Shown: positions 17,215-26,386 of the stretch, piece by piece
Numbering within the stretch: the stretch's first letter is position 1
Layout of the letters: every line of letters begins with the position of its first letter
DNA from: Gordonia liuliyuniae
Lineage (GTDB): Bacteria > Actinomycetota > Actinomycetes > Mycobacteriales > Mycobacteriaceae
Length of the DNA: 64,000 nucleotides
Reading direction: 5' to 3'
Assembly: GCF_021739025.1 (NCBI RefSeq)
Contig: NZ_JAKKOT010000005.1
Span: 248,001-312,000, forward strand
Notes under the pieces: generated by a model
The model's input: only the letters and a program-made list of their open reading frames with translations
Told to the model about the DNA's origin: nothing
Databases searched by the model: none
Made by a program: the position numbers and the translations under genes

Positions 17215-17670
17215 CTACTTGGCTTGCGGGAAGAACCACTGGTCGTCGTCGGCTTCGCCCGGTTCGTCGTCGTCGATGCTGACGTCGACGACCTCGTCGA
17301 GCTGGGCCTTTTGCGCGCGGAGCCGGCCGTAGCCGTATGCGGCCGCCATGCCGATCACTCCGGTGGCCAGGCCGATCACCATCTGGACGTCGCCCGACTC
17401 GGTCCCGGCGTCCGCGGAGATCCGGTAGATCCAACCGTTCAACGCGGTGACCGCGAGCGCTCCGAACACGAGTGGAACGACGATCGTGGTCCATGTGCTC
17501 GGTGCGAGCGGTTCGATCCCCGCGCGACGCCGATACACCTGCCAGCACGACATGACGAGCACCGCGAGGGCGATCAACGCGGCCGTCTGGGCCGGATGGA
17601 CGAACCACGAGACGATCGCCGCGACCAGAAGTAGCGCGCCCGTCGACCAGCCGACGATTCGAGCGGTCAC
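17215..17670 (-). CDS. Small integral membrane protein
   Basis: A 151-residue membrane protein of unknown family. Four hydrophobic segments are visible, two near residues 5-22 and 30-46, a third around 62-80 and a fourth around 95-113. The C-terminus is cytoplasm-like and very acidic (DIDDDEPGEADDD) and ends with an aromatic WFFPQAK. The GTG start overlaps the cobA stop by 4 bp (GTGA), so it is probably co-translated with the siroheme/cobalamin enzyme upstream. Nothing in it identifies a transported compound. Confidence 0.65.
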   Translation of the reverse strand: MTARIVGWSTGALLLVAAIVSWFVHPAQTAALIALAVLVMSCWQVYRRRAGIEPLAPSTWTTIVVPLVFGALAVTALNGWIYRISADAGTESGDVQMVIGLATGVIGMAAAYGYGRLRAQKAQLDEVVDVSIDDDEPGEADDDQWFFPQAK

Positions 17671-18887
17671 AGCGGCACCGCGCGGTCGGCGTCGGTGAAC
17701 CCGGCGACCGGTCCGATCACCGCGATGGCGGGCGCGATCAGATTCTGTTCGCCCGCGACCCGAGCGGCATCGGCGAGATCAGCGCGGATGAGCCGCTGGT
17801 CTGGGCGGGACGCGTTCTCGATGAACGCCACCGGCGTCGCACCGGGACGACCGCCGTCCAGCAAGGCCTGCGCGAAGGCGTCGATCCGCTTGACCGCCAT
17901 CATCAACACGATCGTGCCCCGCAACCTGGCGAGAGCACTCCAGTCGGTCAACGAGTCCGGGTGGTCGGGCGCGACATGCCCGGAGACGACGACGAACTCG
18001 TGCGCCAGTCCCCGGTGCGTCACCGGGATGCCCGCGAGTTCCGGCGCCGAGATCGGGCTCGTCACGCCGGGCACCACCGTCACCGGGACACCCGCGTCGA
18101 CACACGCCTGCAGTTCCTCGAATCCCCGGCCGTAGACGTACGGGTCACCGCCCTTGAGTCGGACCACGAACTTCCCGGCCTTCGCGCGCGCGACAAGGAT
18201 CTCGTTGATCTTCTCCTGCCGCATCGCCCGGCCGTACGGAACCTTCGCCGCGTCGATCACCTCGATCTGCGGGCCTAGTTCGTCCAACAACGAGACCGGA
18301 GCGAGTCGGTCGGCGACCACGACATCGGCCTCGGCCAGCAGGCGACGCCCCCGCACCGTGATGAGGTCGGCGGCGCCTGGACCGCCGCCGACCAGTGCGA
18401 CGCCGGGCGCGTGGCTCGCGCTCTCGGTGACGGTCAACGACGAACCGTCGGCGAACGCCGCCGTGATCGCGGCACGAGCCGCAGCTGAACGCCGGTGGTC
18501 GCCGCCGGCGAGAACGCCGAACTGGAGGTCACGATGGTGGCCGGACGCCGGCGTCACCGCGGTGCCCGCCTTCCCGTCATCGGCGCGGACACAGAACACC
18601 CGCGCCTCCGTCGCCTCGGCGACGACTGCCGCGTTCACGTCGGGGTCGTCCGTGCACGCGATCGCGTACCAGGCGCCGTCGAGGTCCCCCGCCGCGTACG
18701 CGCGTTGATGCACCGTGATCGCAGGCTCCGATTCCACCGTCGGCGTCGGATCTATCGCGATCACATGCACGTCGGCTCCGGCCGCCACAAGATTCGGGAT
18801 CCGACGCTGAGCGACACTGCCGCCTCCGACGACGACCGCCCGGCGTCCACGCAGGTCGAGTCCCGCCAGATAATGAGCTTGCACCAT
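17667..18887 (-). CDS. cobA: Uroporphyrinogen-III C-methyltransferase with siroheme-synthase-like N-domain
   Basis: A 406-residue fusion equivalent to Rv2847c (annotated cysG). Residues 1-150 form a precorrin-2 dehydrogenase/ferrochelatase-like Rossmann domain (VVVGGGSVAQRR); residues 165-400 form the SAM uroporphyrinogen methyltransferase with VALVGGGPGAADLITVRG, VVRLKGGDPYVYGRG and VVPGVTSPISAPELAGIPVTHRG. It turns uroporphyrinogen III into precorrin-2, the branch point to siroheme and cobalamin. The N-domain departs from the GGxxVAxRK consensus, so its dehydrogenase/chelatase activity is less certain than the methyltransferase. It overlaps the following membrane-protein gene. Confidence 0.9.
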   Translation of the reverse strand: MVQAHYLAGLDLRGRRAVVVGGGSVAQRRIPNLVAAGADVHVIAIDPTPTVESEPAITVHQRAYAAGDLDGAWYAIACTDDPDVNAAVVAEATEARVFCVRADDGKAGTAVTPASGHHRDLQFGVLAGGDHRRSAAARAAITAAFADGSSLTVTESASHAPGVALVGGGPGAADLITVRGRRLLAEADVVVADRLAPVSLLDELGPQIEVIDAAKVPYGRAMRQEKINEILVARAKAGKFVVRLKGGDPYVYGRGFEELQACVDAGVPVTVVPGVTSPISAPELAGIPVTHRGLAHEFVVVSGHVAPDHPDSLTDWSALARLRGTIVLMMAVKRIDAFAQALLDGGRPGATPVAFIENASRPDQRLIRADLADAARVAGEQNLIAPAIAVIGPVAGFTDADRAVPL

Positions 18888-18963
18888 GGCAGTCCAGCCT
18901 AGTCTGGCGTGTGGTCTCGACTGCGCTCGACCGGTGGTGAGAGGATCGACTGCGCGTGTGCGT

Positions 18964-19935
18964 TCAGGCGGATCTCGCGGCGCGCGCGAGGGCGCGAGCC
19001 CTCGACTCCTCGAAACGCGCGACCTTCACGTCCATCTGAGCCAGATAGTCCGCGAGCTTCTCGCGGTACAGCTCACCCAGCGGACCGAAGTCGTCGCGGT
19101 CGAAGATCCGCCATTTGCGCAGCACCGGCATCACGACCTCCGCCATGTGCTGCGGCAGATCGTAGATCCCACCCTTCGCGATCAAGACTGCGTTGCGTCG
19201 GAAGTTCGGCATCGTCGACCCGGGCATGGCGAAGTTGCTGACGATCGCGTGGATCGCGACCATCGCCTGGTCCGGCACCACCTCGAGCGCCGCCGAGACG
19301 ATGTTCCGGTAGAAGAGCATGTGCAGATTCTCGTCGGCGGCGACGCGCTGCAGCATCCGGTCCGCTATCGGGTCTCCGCACGCCTTGCCGGTGTTCCGGT
19401 GACTGACCCGCGTGGCCAACTCTTGGAAGGAGACGTAGGCGACGGCGAACAACATGTCGAAACTGTGGTCGCGCTGGCCGTCGTCCTCGGGGAGCGGGTT
19501 GAAGCCGTGCGTCATGTGCTCCATGCGGATGTTCTCGAGCTCGACCGGGTCGACACCGCGTGTCACCACGAGGTAGTCGCGCATCACGATGGAATGCCGG
19601 TTCTCCTCCGCGGTCCACCGTCCCACCCAGAAGCCCCACGCATCGTCGAGACTGAAGTTCTCAGCGATCACCCGGTGATAGGACGGCAGGTTGTCCTCGG
19701 TGAGCAGGTTGGTGATCATCGCGGCCTTCGCCGTCTCCGACAGCTGCGACTGCGCCGGATCCCAGTCGGCGCCGCCGAGCGCCGCGAAGTTCCGTCCGTC
19801 GTCCCACGGAACGTAGTCGTGGGGATGCCAGTCACGCGTCATGCGCATGTGCCGCTCCACCTCCGTCTCACAGGCGGGAAGCAGTTCGCGGAGCAGATCC
19901 GATCCAGTCATGGATGAGCCGATGAGAGTGGTCAT
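18964..19935 (-). CDS. Acyl-ACP desaturase family diiron protein (DesA-like)
   Basis: A 323-residue ferritin-superfamily fatty acid desaturase resembling mycobacterial DesA1/DesA2. The two diiron helix motifs are EENRH near residue 109 and DENLH near residue 196, with further carboxylates in the preceding helices (ETEVERH near residue 24, ELATR near residue 165). Such soluble desaturases introduce double bonds into acyl-ACPs that feed mycolic or other lipids. GGAGG sits close to the ATG at 19935; an in-frame ATG at 19911 is possible. It stands between cobA and a divergently transcribed response regulator. Confidence 0.82.
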   Translation of the reverse strand: MTTLIGSSMTGSDLLRELLPACETEVERHMRMTRDWHPHDYVPWDDGRNFAALGGADWDPAQSQLSETAKAAMITNLLTEDNLPSYHRVIAENFSLDDAWGFWVGRWTAEENRHSIVMRDYLVVTRGVDPVELENIRMEHMTHGFNPLPEDDGQRDHSFDMLFAVAYVSFQELATRVSHRNTGKACGDPIADRMLQRVAADENLHMLFYRNIVSAALEVVPDQAMVAIHAIVSNFAMPGSTMPNFRRNAVLIAKGGIYDLPQHMAEVVMPVLRKWRIFDRDDFGPLGELYREKLADYLAQMDVKVARFEESRARALARAARSA

Positions 19936-20021
19936 GCCTCCACTCTCACGTGTCGCGTCGGCTCGCGCCCGGGGCGAAAGTCCTGACCCGCCGGGGCCCC
20001 GAGTCCCGCCCTCACCTGCGG

Positions 20022-20027
20022 TAATCT
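20022..20027 (+). promoter_or_regulatory. -10 element, leaderless response-regulator gene
   Basis: TAATCT ends 7 nt before the ATG at 20035. Confidence 0.5.
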
Positions 20028-20034
20028 GGCACCC

Positions 20035-20703
20035 ATGAGTTCAGTGCAATCGCAGTCACCGCATCGCCGAGTCCGTGTGTTCCTCGTCGACGATCACGAA
20101 CTCGTCCGACGCGGACTCCGCGACCTGTTGTCGACCGCTCCCGACCTCGACGTGGTCGGCGAGGCGGCGACCGTCGGCGAGGCAAGGGTCCAGATCGCGG
20201 CGACCGCGCCCGACGTAGCAGTCCTCGACGTCCGACTCGCCGATGGCAACGGGGTGGAGCTATGCCGCGACGTCCGCGCCGAGAACCCGGCGATCCACTG
20301 CCTCATGTTGACGAGCTACGCCGACGACGACGCGCTCCTCGCGGCAGTGCTCGCCGGAGCCTCGGGTTTCGTCCTGAAACAGATCCTCGGCCACAATCTG
20401 ATCGACGCGGTCCGGACCGTCGGCCACGGCGGATCACTCCTCGACGCGAAGAGCACGTCGGCACTCCTGGCGAAGCTGCGCCAGGGCGAGCCGACCGATC
20501 CGATCGCCCAGCTCACCGCGCAGGAGCGAGAAGTGTTCCAGCTCATCGGTGAAGGCCTCACCAACCGGCAGATCGCCGATCGGATGTTCCTCGCCGAGAA
20601 GACGATCAAGAACTACGTGTCGCGGATCCTGTCGAAACTCGACATGCAGCGCCGCACCCAGGTCGCCGTGCTCGCCACCGAGCTGCGTGGCCGCGAGCAC
20701 TGA
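20035..20703 (+). CDS. NarL/LuxR-family response regulator, DevR/DosR-like
   Basis: A 222-residue two-component regulator. The receiver domain (about residues 12-130) has the acidic pair D19/D20, the phosphoacceptor D65 in [11 protein letters not shown], and the conserved Lys in SGFVLKQI. The C-terminal LuxR helix-turn-helix (about 155-215) contains [40 protein letters not shown]. Overall similarity is to DevR/DosR of mycobacteria, which controls hypoxic dormancy; function here is inferred. The gene is convergent with a DevS-like kinase 20 bp away, so the presumed pair is tail-to-tail rather than an operon. Confidence 0.85.
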   Translation: MSSVQSQSPHRRVRVFLVDDHELVRRGLRDLLSTAPDLDVVGEAATVGEARVQIAATAPDVAVLDVRLADGNGVELCRDVRAENPAIHCLMLTSYADDDALLAAVLAGASGFVLKQILGHNLIDAVRTVGHGGSLLDAKSTSALLAKLRQGEPTDPIAQLTAQEREVFQLIGEGLTNRQIADRMFLAEKTIKNYVSRILSKLDMQRRTQVAVLATELRGREH

Positions 20704-20723
20704 ACCGGCCGCGGCGCGAGTAG

Positions 20724-22355
20724 TCACCCCAGCGGGGCGGTCCAGGTGATCGTCGTCCCGCCGCCAGTACGCGCCGCGATCGTGAAGACGCCGTCGCAGT
20801 CGTCGGCGCGCCGCGCCAGATTCCGCAGACCCGATTGGGTGACGTCCGCCGGAACACCGCGTCCGTTGTCGGTGACCTCGACGGTCACCTCTTCTGCGGC
20901 GACGATGCGCACACTGATCAAATCCGCGCCCGAATGCCGGAGAGCGTTCGACAGTCCTTCGCGCAGCACCGCCTCGATGTGCGGCGACAGGGTCTCCGGC
21001 ACGACTGTGTCGACCGGCCCGACGAATACGACGTTCGGGCTCATCGACGCGTGCGCGGCCAGCTCGGAGACCACGTCGAGCACCCGACGACGCAGCGTCC
21101 GGGTCTCGTCGCCGCCCGGCAGGCTCTGCAGGTCGAAGATCGACGTGCGGATCTGCGCGATGGTCGCGTCGAGATCGGTGACGATCTGATCCATCCGCGC
21201 GTCCAGGTCGGGGTCGCCGACCGCGGGCCGCATGGCCTGCATCGACATGCCGATCGCGAATAGGCGCTGAATCACCAGGTCGTGCAGGTCGCGGGCGATC
21301 CGATGACGTTCGGCCAGCAGCGTCATCTCGCCGGTGAGCCGCTGCTGTTCGGAGTACGCGATCGACAGGGACGCGACACGCGCGACCCCCGCCATGCCCG
21401 CCCACTCCTCTGCCGTCCAGAACCGACGTTCGGTGTGGGTCAGGACCAGTGCACGGAACTGGCCGGGCTCGCTCTGCACCGGCTGCACCGTCACCCAGCG
21501 CGCACCATGCCGCAGCCAGCTGCGTTCGATGTCGAAATGGCGGAGAGCCAGTACCCCTCCCGTCGCCTCGACGACGGTCGCCAGATCGGTGACGTCGACC
21601 TCGTCACCGGTGTGTGCGTCCAACCGCGATCCCGTCACGATGTACACGTCGGCGGCGTCGGTGAGCGCCGCGACGTCGCGACACATGCCGTCGAGCGTCT
21701 CGTCGACGGAGATCCCGCGCAGCGGCTCGCTGCCCCGGTCGGCGAGCAGTTTCATCCACAGCATCCGCGTCTGCGCGCCCTCGTACGATCGGGCGTTGTC
21801 GACGGCGATGCCCGCCGCGACAGCGAGGACACCGACGATCGTCTCGTCGAGTTCGGTGAACTCGTCCGCCCCCTGCTTCTCAGTCAGATAGATGCTGCCG
21901 AACAGCTCACCGCGCACGATGATCGGCGCACCGAGGAACGTGTCCATCGGCGGGTGGTTCGGCGGGAATCCGACCGACGACGGATGGTCGGACAGCCGCG
22001 GGATGCGGAGCACCTCGGGATGGTGCAGCAACTCCCCCAGCACACCGCGACCGATGGGCAGCGGCCCCATGTGCACACGTTGCTCAGGCGTGATGCCGGT
22101 GTACACGAACGCCTGCAGGCTCAGTTCCGGGCCGCGGACGCCGAGCGCACAGTAGCGGGCGTCGAGGACGGCGGCCGCCACCTCCACGATCCGTTGCAGC
22201 GCGGCATCGATCTCGAGCCCCTGGCCGACCAGGAGCACCGCCTCCAGGACGTCCCGCAGTGCGGTCGGATCGTTGCCGTCCTTGGCGGCGAGCGCGTCGA
22301 CGGCCGCACGGACCTCGGTGAACGCCTTGCTGTCGATACGTCGGCGGTCGGTCAT
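20724..22355 (-). CDS. GAF-domain sensor histidine kinase, DevS/DosT-like
   Basis: A 543-residue kinase with two GAF domains (about residues 40-195 and 205-345), then a HisKA_3 region with ERHRIARDLHDLVIQRLF whose phosphoacceptor is about H358, and an HATPase domain (LREGLSNALRH, DNGRGVP, GLRNLARRA). The first GAF contains SVGFPPNHPPMDTFLG, the segment that carries the heme-ligating His in M. tuberculosis DevS/DosT. Non-heme relatives share this histidine, so heme binding is undecided. ATG 22355 overlaps the cobB stop (ATGA), tying the kinase to the cobalamin operon. The open frame upstream of this ATG is the antisense and other-frame shadow of cobB. Confidence 0.85.
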   Translation of the reverse strand: MTDRRRIDSKAFTEVRAAVDALAAKDGNDPTALRDVLEAVLLVGQGLEIDAALQRIVEVAAAVLDARYCALGVRGPELSLQAFVYTGITPEQRVHMGPLPIGRGVLGELLHHPEVLRIPRLSDHPSSVGFPPNHPPMDTFLGAPIIVRGELFGSIYLTEKQGADEFTELDETIVGVLAVAAGIAVDNARSYEGAQTRMLWMKLLADRGSEPLRGISVDETLDGMCRDVAALTDAADVYIVTGSRLDAHTGDEVDVTDLATVVEATGGVLALRHFDIERSWLRHGARWVTVQPVQSEPGQFRALVLTHTERRFWTAEEWAGMAGVARVASLSIAYSEQQRLTGEMTLLAERHRIARDLHDLVIQRLFAIGMSMQAMRPAVGDPDLDARMDQIVTDLDATIAQIRTSIFDLQSLPGGDETRTLRRRVLDVVSELAAHASMSPNVVFVGPVDTVVPETLSPHIEAVLREGLSNALRHSGADLISVRIVAAEEVTVEVTDNGRGVPADVTQSGLRNLARRADDCDGVFTIAARTGGGTTITWTAPLG

Positions 22356-23764
22356 CGTCCCGCCCGATCCAGGAGAGCGTCCCGGGGCGCCCGAACCGTT
22401 CGGGTCGCCTGGACGAACCGTCCGACAGCGTGTGGGACGCCTGCCGGGTGGACGTGCAGATAGGAGGCGTGGACGCCGCGCCCGACCACACCGTCGACGG
22501 CATTCCCGTCGACACCGCGCCACGCCCACGCCGGGGTCCGTTCACCGGCGAAGTCGACTGTGCTGCGGTGGAACTCGTGTCCGGTCACGCGCTCGCCGGT
22601 CCGGTAGAGGACAGAGTCGGCCACGGCGACGGCGTCGCGGTAGCCCAGGGTGAGTCGGGGCCCGAAGGCGCCGACCGCGTCGACGGCCCCGACCATCGGG
22701 TGCGCGTCGAGCATCGACGTCAGGTACAGCAGTCCAGCGCATTCGGCGTGGACCGGCCGGCCCGCGGCGACGTGCGCCGCCAGGTCGCGGCGCAGACCGT
22801 CGTTCGCGGCCAGGTCGGCGGCATGCTCTTCGGGGAAGCCACCGCCGATGACGACGCCTGCGGTGTCGGTCGGCAGGCGGTCGTGCAGCGGGTCGAAGCC
22901 GGCCACGTGGGCACCCGCCGCCGCCAACAGTTCCGGGTGTTCGGCGTAGCCGAACGTGAAGGCCGCCCCGTGCGCCACGGCGATCACCGGTCCGCCTGCG
23001 ACCCGGTGGTCGGCCATCTCGTCGTCCGCCGACCAACGCGCGGCCGATGTTCCCGACGCCGATCTCGCCAGTCGTACGAGGGCGTCGACGTCCAGACCCG
23101 AGCCGACCTTCTCGGTGATGGCGGCGACGGCCGCCACCGCGTCCGCGCTGCGCTCGGCCGCCGGGATCAGCCCGAGGTGGCGGGACGGCACCGTCAACGC
23201 CGCATCGCGTCGGACGACGCCGAACACGGGTAGACCGACGCGGTCGCACGACTGTCGGAGCACCGCCTCGTGTCGATCCGAGCCGACCCGGTTGAGGATC
23301 ACGCCTGCGACGTGGACGGCCGGGTCGTACGCGACGAAGCCGTGCAAGAGCGCGGCGAGCGACTGACTGTGGCCCCCCGCGTCGACGACGAGGATCACCG
23401 GCGCCCCGATCAGCGTGGCGACGTGTGCGGTGGAACCGACTCCGAGGGTGCCGGGATCATCGGTGATCCGGCCGTCGAAGAGCCCCATCACGCCTTCCAC
23501 TACCGCGATGTCGGCGCCGACGCAGCCTGCCGCGAACAGCGGTCCGATCCGGTGCTCGCCCACCAGGTTCGGGTCGAGGTTGCGTCCGGGCCTACCCGCG
23601 GCCAGCGCGTGGTAGCCGGGGTCGATGTAGTCGGGCCCCACTTTGAACGGCGCGACAGTGTGCCCCGCCGCGGCGAGCGCGCCGACGAGGCCGGTCGTGA
23701 TCGTCGTCTTACCGCTGCCCGACGCGGGGGCTGCGATGACGACGGTCGGTGGTGCGCCTGTCAC
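22352..23764 (-). CDS. cobB: Cobyrinate/hydrogenobyrinate a,c-diamide synthase
   Basis: CobB, 470 residues, amidates the a and c side chains of the corrin ring using glutamine and ATP. The N-terminal dethiobiotin-synthetase-like ATPase has APASGSGKTTITTGLVGAL (residues 9 on) and FKVGPDYIDPGYH; the C-terminal class I glutamine amidotransferase has a GGGFPEEHA segment and the nucleophile in HAECAGLLYL. The GTG start overlaps the cobO stop and the TGA overlaps the histidine-kinase ATG, so three proteins are coupled in one transcript. Position matches Rv2848c. Confidence 0.95.
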   Translation of the reverse strand: MTGAPPTVVIAAPASGSGKTTITTGLVGALAAAGHTVAPFKVGPDYIDPGYHALAAGRPGRNLDPNLVGEHRIGPLFAAGCVGADIAVVEGVMGLFDGRITDDPGTLGVGSTAHVATLIGAPVILVVDAGGHSQSLAALLHGFVAYDPAVHVAGVILNRVGSDRHEAVLRQSCDRVGLPVFGVVRRDAALTVPSRHLGLIPAAERSADAVAAVAAITEKVGSGLDVDALVRLARSASGTSAARWSADDEMADHRVAGGPVIAVAHGAAFTFGYAEHPELLAAAGAHVAGFDPLHDRLPTDTAGVVIGGGFPEEHAADLAANDGLRRDLAAHVAAGRPVHAECAGLLYLTSMLDAHPMVGAVDAVGAFGPRLTLGYRDAVAVADSVLYRTGERVTGHEFHRSTVDFAGERTPAWAWRGVDGNAVDGVVGRGVHASYLHVHPAGVPHAVGRFVQATRTVRAPRDALLDRAGR

Positions 23765-24378
23765 CACTCGACGCCCTTCTGGCCTTTGCGTCCGGCGTCC
23801 ATCGGATGCTTCACCTTCGTCATCTCGGTGACGAGGTCGGCGGCGTCCATCAATGTCTCGGGCGCGTACCGGCCGGTGATGATCACGTGCTGTCGCCCCG
23901 GCCGCTCCCGAAGTGCTGCGACGACCTCGTCGACGTCGATCCAGCCCCAGTGCAACGGATACGTGAACTCGTCGAGGACATAGAAGTCGTGCTCGGCGGC
24001 GGCGATCCGGCGTGAGATCTCCGTCCACCCGGCACGGGCTGCCTCGGCGTGGTCGGCTTCGGCGTCCTCGTTCTTACGGATCCACGACCAGCCCTGTCCC
24101 ATCTTGTGCCATTGGACGGGACCGCCCTCGCCGGTCTGCTCGTGAAGTCGCCCCAGCGTGAGCAACGTCGACTCCTCGCCGACCTTCCACTTGGCGCTCT
24201 TGACGAACTGGAAAACCGCGACGTCCATGCCCGCGTTCCACGCCCGCATCGCCATTCCGAACGCCGCCGTCGACTTGCCCTTTCCGGGGCCGGTGTGGAC
24301 ACCCAGGACGGGCTGGTTACGCCGTTGACGGGTGGTGAGCCCGTCGTTCGGCACGGACTCGGGGACTCCTTGAGGCAT
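23761..24378 (-). CDS. cobO: Cob(I)yrinic acid a,c-diamide adenosyltransferase
   Basis: CobO/CobA-type adenosyltransferase, 205 residues, attaches the 5'-deoxyadenosyl ligand to cobalt. The P-loop is HTGPGKGKSTAAFG near residues 27-40, followed by QFVKSAKWKVGEE and the LDEFTYPLHWGW and VIITGRYAP motifs of the family. I chose ATG 24378 because a TAGGGT element lies 7 nt upstream (leaderless) and the extra upstream frame is the antisense of the chelatase gene. It begins the cobO-cobB-kinase transcript. Confidence 0.94.
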   Translation of the reverse strand: MPQGVPESVPNDGLTTRQRRNQPVLGVHTGPGKGKSTAAFGMAMRAWNAGMDVAVFQFVKSAKWKVGEESTLLTLGRLHEQTGEGGPVQWHKMGQGWSWIRKNEDAEADHAEAARAGWTEISRRIAAAEHDFYVLDEFTYPLHWGWIDVDEVVAALRERPGRQHVIITGRYAPETLMDAADLVTEMTKVKHPMDAGRKGQKGVEW

Positions 24379-24385
24379 GCGTTCT

Positions 24386-24391
24386 ACCCTA
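24386..24391 (-). promoter_or_regulatory. -10 element, leaderless cobO
   Basis: On the minus strand TAGGGT ends 7 nt before the ATG at 24378. It would drive cobO, cobB and the DevS-like kinase together. Confidence 0.55.
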
Positions 24392-24433
24392 GCCAGGAAC
24401 CCCGGGTTGATTACCCCCGGCCTGATGGTGGTA

Positions 24434-26374
24434 TCAGGCGACGCCGCGCACGCGGCCGGCGAGGCCGACGTCGGCGAGGTCGGCCAACGGCACGTACTCG
24501 GCGCCGAGACGGCGAGCGAGGGAGACCGCGGTTCCGAGCTTGACGAAACCCTGTTCGCAGTCGACGACGACACTCGCCACACCCCGCCGGGCCACGTCGT
24601 CGGCCGCGGCCTCGGCTCGACGGGCGGCGTCCTTTCCGCCGGTCGCACGACCGTCCGATACCACCACGAGGAGCGGACGTCGCTGTGGATCGGTGCGTGC
24701 GGCACGGTCGATGACTTCGACGCTGCGCATGAGTCCTTCGCCGAGTGGCGTCCGACCGCCGGTGCGGACTTGGGCCAGGCGCGCGACCGCGAGGTCGACC
24801 GACCGGGTCGGCGGGACCGCGATGTACGCGTCCTTCCCGCACGCGACGACGACCGACACCCGGTCGCGCCGCGTGTACGAGTCGCGGAGGAGTTCCACGC
24901 AGGCGTCCCGCACGGCCGCCAGGCGTGATCGCGCCGTCATCGACCCGGACAGGTCGACGAGGAACACGACGAGATTCGATTCGGTGCCGACACGTTCGGC
25001 GCCACGCAGATCCGACGGCTCCACCGCCGGCACCCCGTCGCCCGCGCTGCGCCGTGCCGCCGACAAGACCGTGCCGAAGAGGTGGACGGGTGTCCTCGTA
25101 CCGAACTCGATGTCGCGGACCGTCGCGCCGCGCGTGCTGCGCGCCCGCGAACGACGTCCCGGCTCCCCGTCGCCGACGCCCGCGGCGCGGAACGTGCGGA
25201 TCCGCGCACTGCCGGAGCCCGGTGTCGCCCCGAACTGCGGGCCGGTCGCTCCCCCGCCGCCCGGCGGATCGGTGTCGGGACCGTCCGGATCTGGGCCATC
25301 AGGGTCTGGGCCATCAGAGTCTGGGCCATCGGTGTCTGGGCCATCGGGGTCGGGCCCGTCAGGATCGTTCTCGCCTGTCTCGCTCTCGCCTGTCTCGCTC
25401 TCGCCTGTTTCGTCGCGTGCAGTCGTGTCGTCGCTTGCCGCTTCGTCTCCGGCGCCCAGTGCTTCGTCGAGCAGTTCTTCCGACATCGACGAGTCGTCGA
25501 ACGGGTTCCGGCGACGACGGTGCGGCAGCGCCAGCTCGGCGGCGATGCGGACGTCGTCCTCGTTGACCTCCACGGCACCCCGCCAGGCGGCGTGTGCGGA
25601 CGCGGTCCGCGCCATGACGATGTCGCCGCGCAGACCGTCGACGTCCAGGTGCGCACAGATGCCCGCGATCCGCCGGAGCTCAGCGGTGGGCAGTGCGACG
25701 GTCGGCAACAGTGCGCGGGCCTGCGCGATCCACGCAGCCAGCGTGTCCTCGGCGACCCGATGGTCGGCGGCGAAAGCGTCGGGGTCGGCGTCGTACGCCA
25801 TTCGGGAGGTCACGATGGACACGCGTTCGTCCACATCGCGCGGTCCCGCGACGTCGACGACGAGACCGAACCGGTCGAGCAGCTGAGGCCGCAGTTCGCC
25901 CTCTTCCGGGTTCATGGTGCCGACGAGCACGAACTTGGCCGACTGCGTATGCGAGACCCCGTCACGTTCGACGGTCACCCGGCCGCTCGCCGCGGCGTCG
26001 AGCAGAACGTCGACGAGGTGATCTGACAGCAGGTTGGCCTCGTCGATGTAGAGGACTCCGCCGTCGGCCTGTGCGAGCAGACCGGGCGTGAAGTGCGCCT
26101 GCCCGTCGCGCAGCACTCGCGTCAGGTCCAACGACCCGACCACTCGGTCTTCGGTGGCGCCGATCGGCAGTTCCACGACGCGAGACGTTTCGCCGAGCAG
26201 TGGTGCCAGACCGCGCACGATCGTCGATTTCGCAGTGCCCTTCTCGCCACGGATCAGCACACCGCCGATACCCGGCGACACGGCCGACAGGACGAGCGCG
26301 AGCTTCAGCCGATCCTGGCCGACGACCGCGCTGAACGGGAAATGCGCGCCAGAGGCCGACACGAGGTCAGGCAC
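24434..26374 (-). CDS. Magnesium/cobalt chelatase-like AAA+ and VWA protein
   Basis: A 646-residue fusion of a ChlI/BchI AAA+ ATPase and a ChlD/BchD-type integrin-I (VWA) domain, equivalent to Rv2850c. Walker A is GEKGTAKST near residue 44, Walker [10 protein letters not shown] near residue 110; the MIDAS motif DLSGSM lies near residue 470. The linker is acidic and repetitive, with GESET units and about seven [10 protein letters not shown] pentads. The cob neighbours suggest a subunit of aerobic cobaltochelatase working with CobN, which is not in this window; magnesium chelation is the alternative. It is 55 bp upstream of cobO, which has its own promoter. Confidence 0.85.
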   Translation of the reverse strand: MPDLVSASGAHFPFSAVVGQDRLKLALVLSAVSPGIGGVLIRGEKGTAKSTIVRGLAPLLGETSRVVELPIGATEDRVVGSLDLTRVLRDGQAHFTPGLLAQADGGVLYIDEANLLSDHLVDVLLDAAASGRVTVERDGVSHTQSAKFVLVGTMNPEEGELRPQLLDRFGLVVDVAGPRDVDERVSIVTSRMAYDADPDAFAADHRVAEDTLAAWIAQARALLPTVALPTAELRRIAGICAHLDVDGLRGDIVMARTASAHAAWRGAVEVNEDDVRIAAELALPHRRRRNPFDDSSMSEELLDEALGAGDEAASDDTTARDETGESETGESETGENDPDGPDPDGPDTDGPDSDGPDPDGPDPDGPDTDPPGGGGATGPQFGATPGSGSARIRTFRAAGVGDGEPGRRSRARSTRGATVRDIEFGTRTPVHLFGTVLSAARRSAGDGVPAVEPSDLRGAERVGTESNLVVFLVDLSGSMTARSRLAAVRDACVELLRDSYTRRDRVSVVVACGKDAYIAVPPTRSVDLAVARLAQVRTGGRTPLGEGLMRSVEVIDRAARTDPQRRPLLVVVSDGRATGGKDAARRAEAAADDVARRGVASVVVDCEQGFVKLGTAVSLARRLGAEYVPLADLADVGLAGRVRGVA

Positions 26375-26386
26375 CGATCTCGGGAG

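Noticed and set aside
22356-22529. Longer N-terminus for the histidine kinase
   Set aside because: The added residues are Arg/Pro-rich and lie in another frame of cobB; the ATG overlapping the cobB stop gives the normal GAF start.
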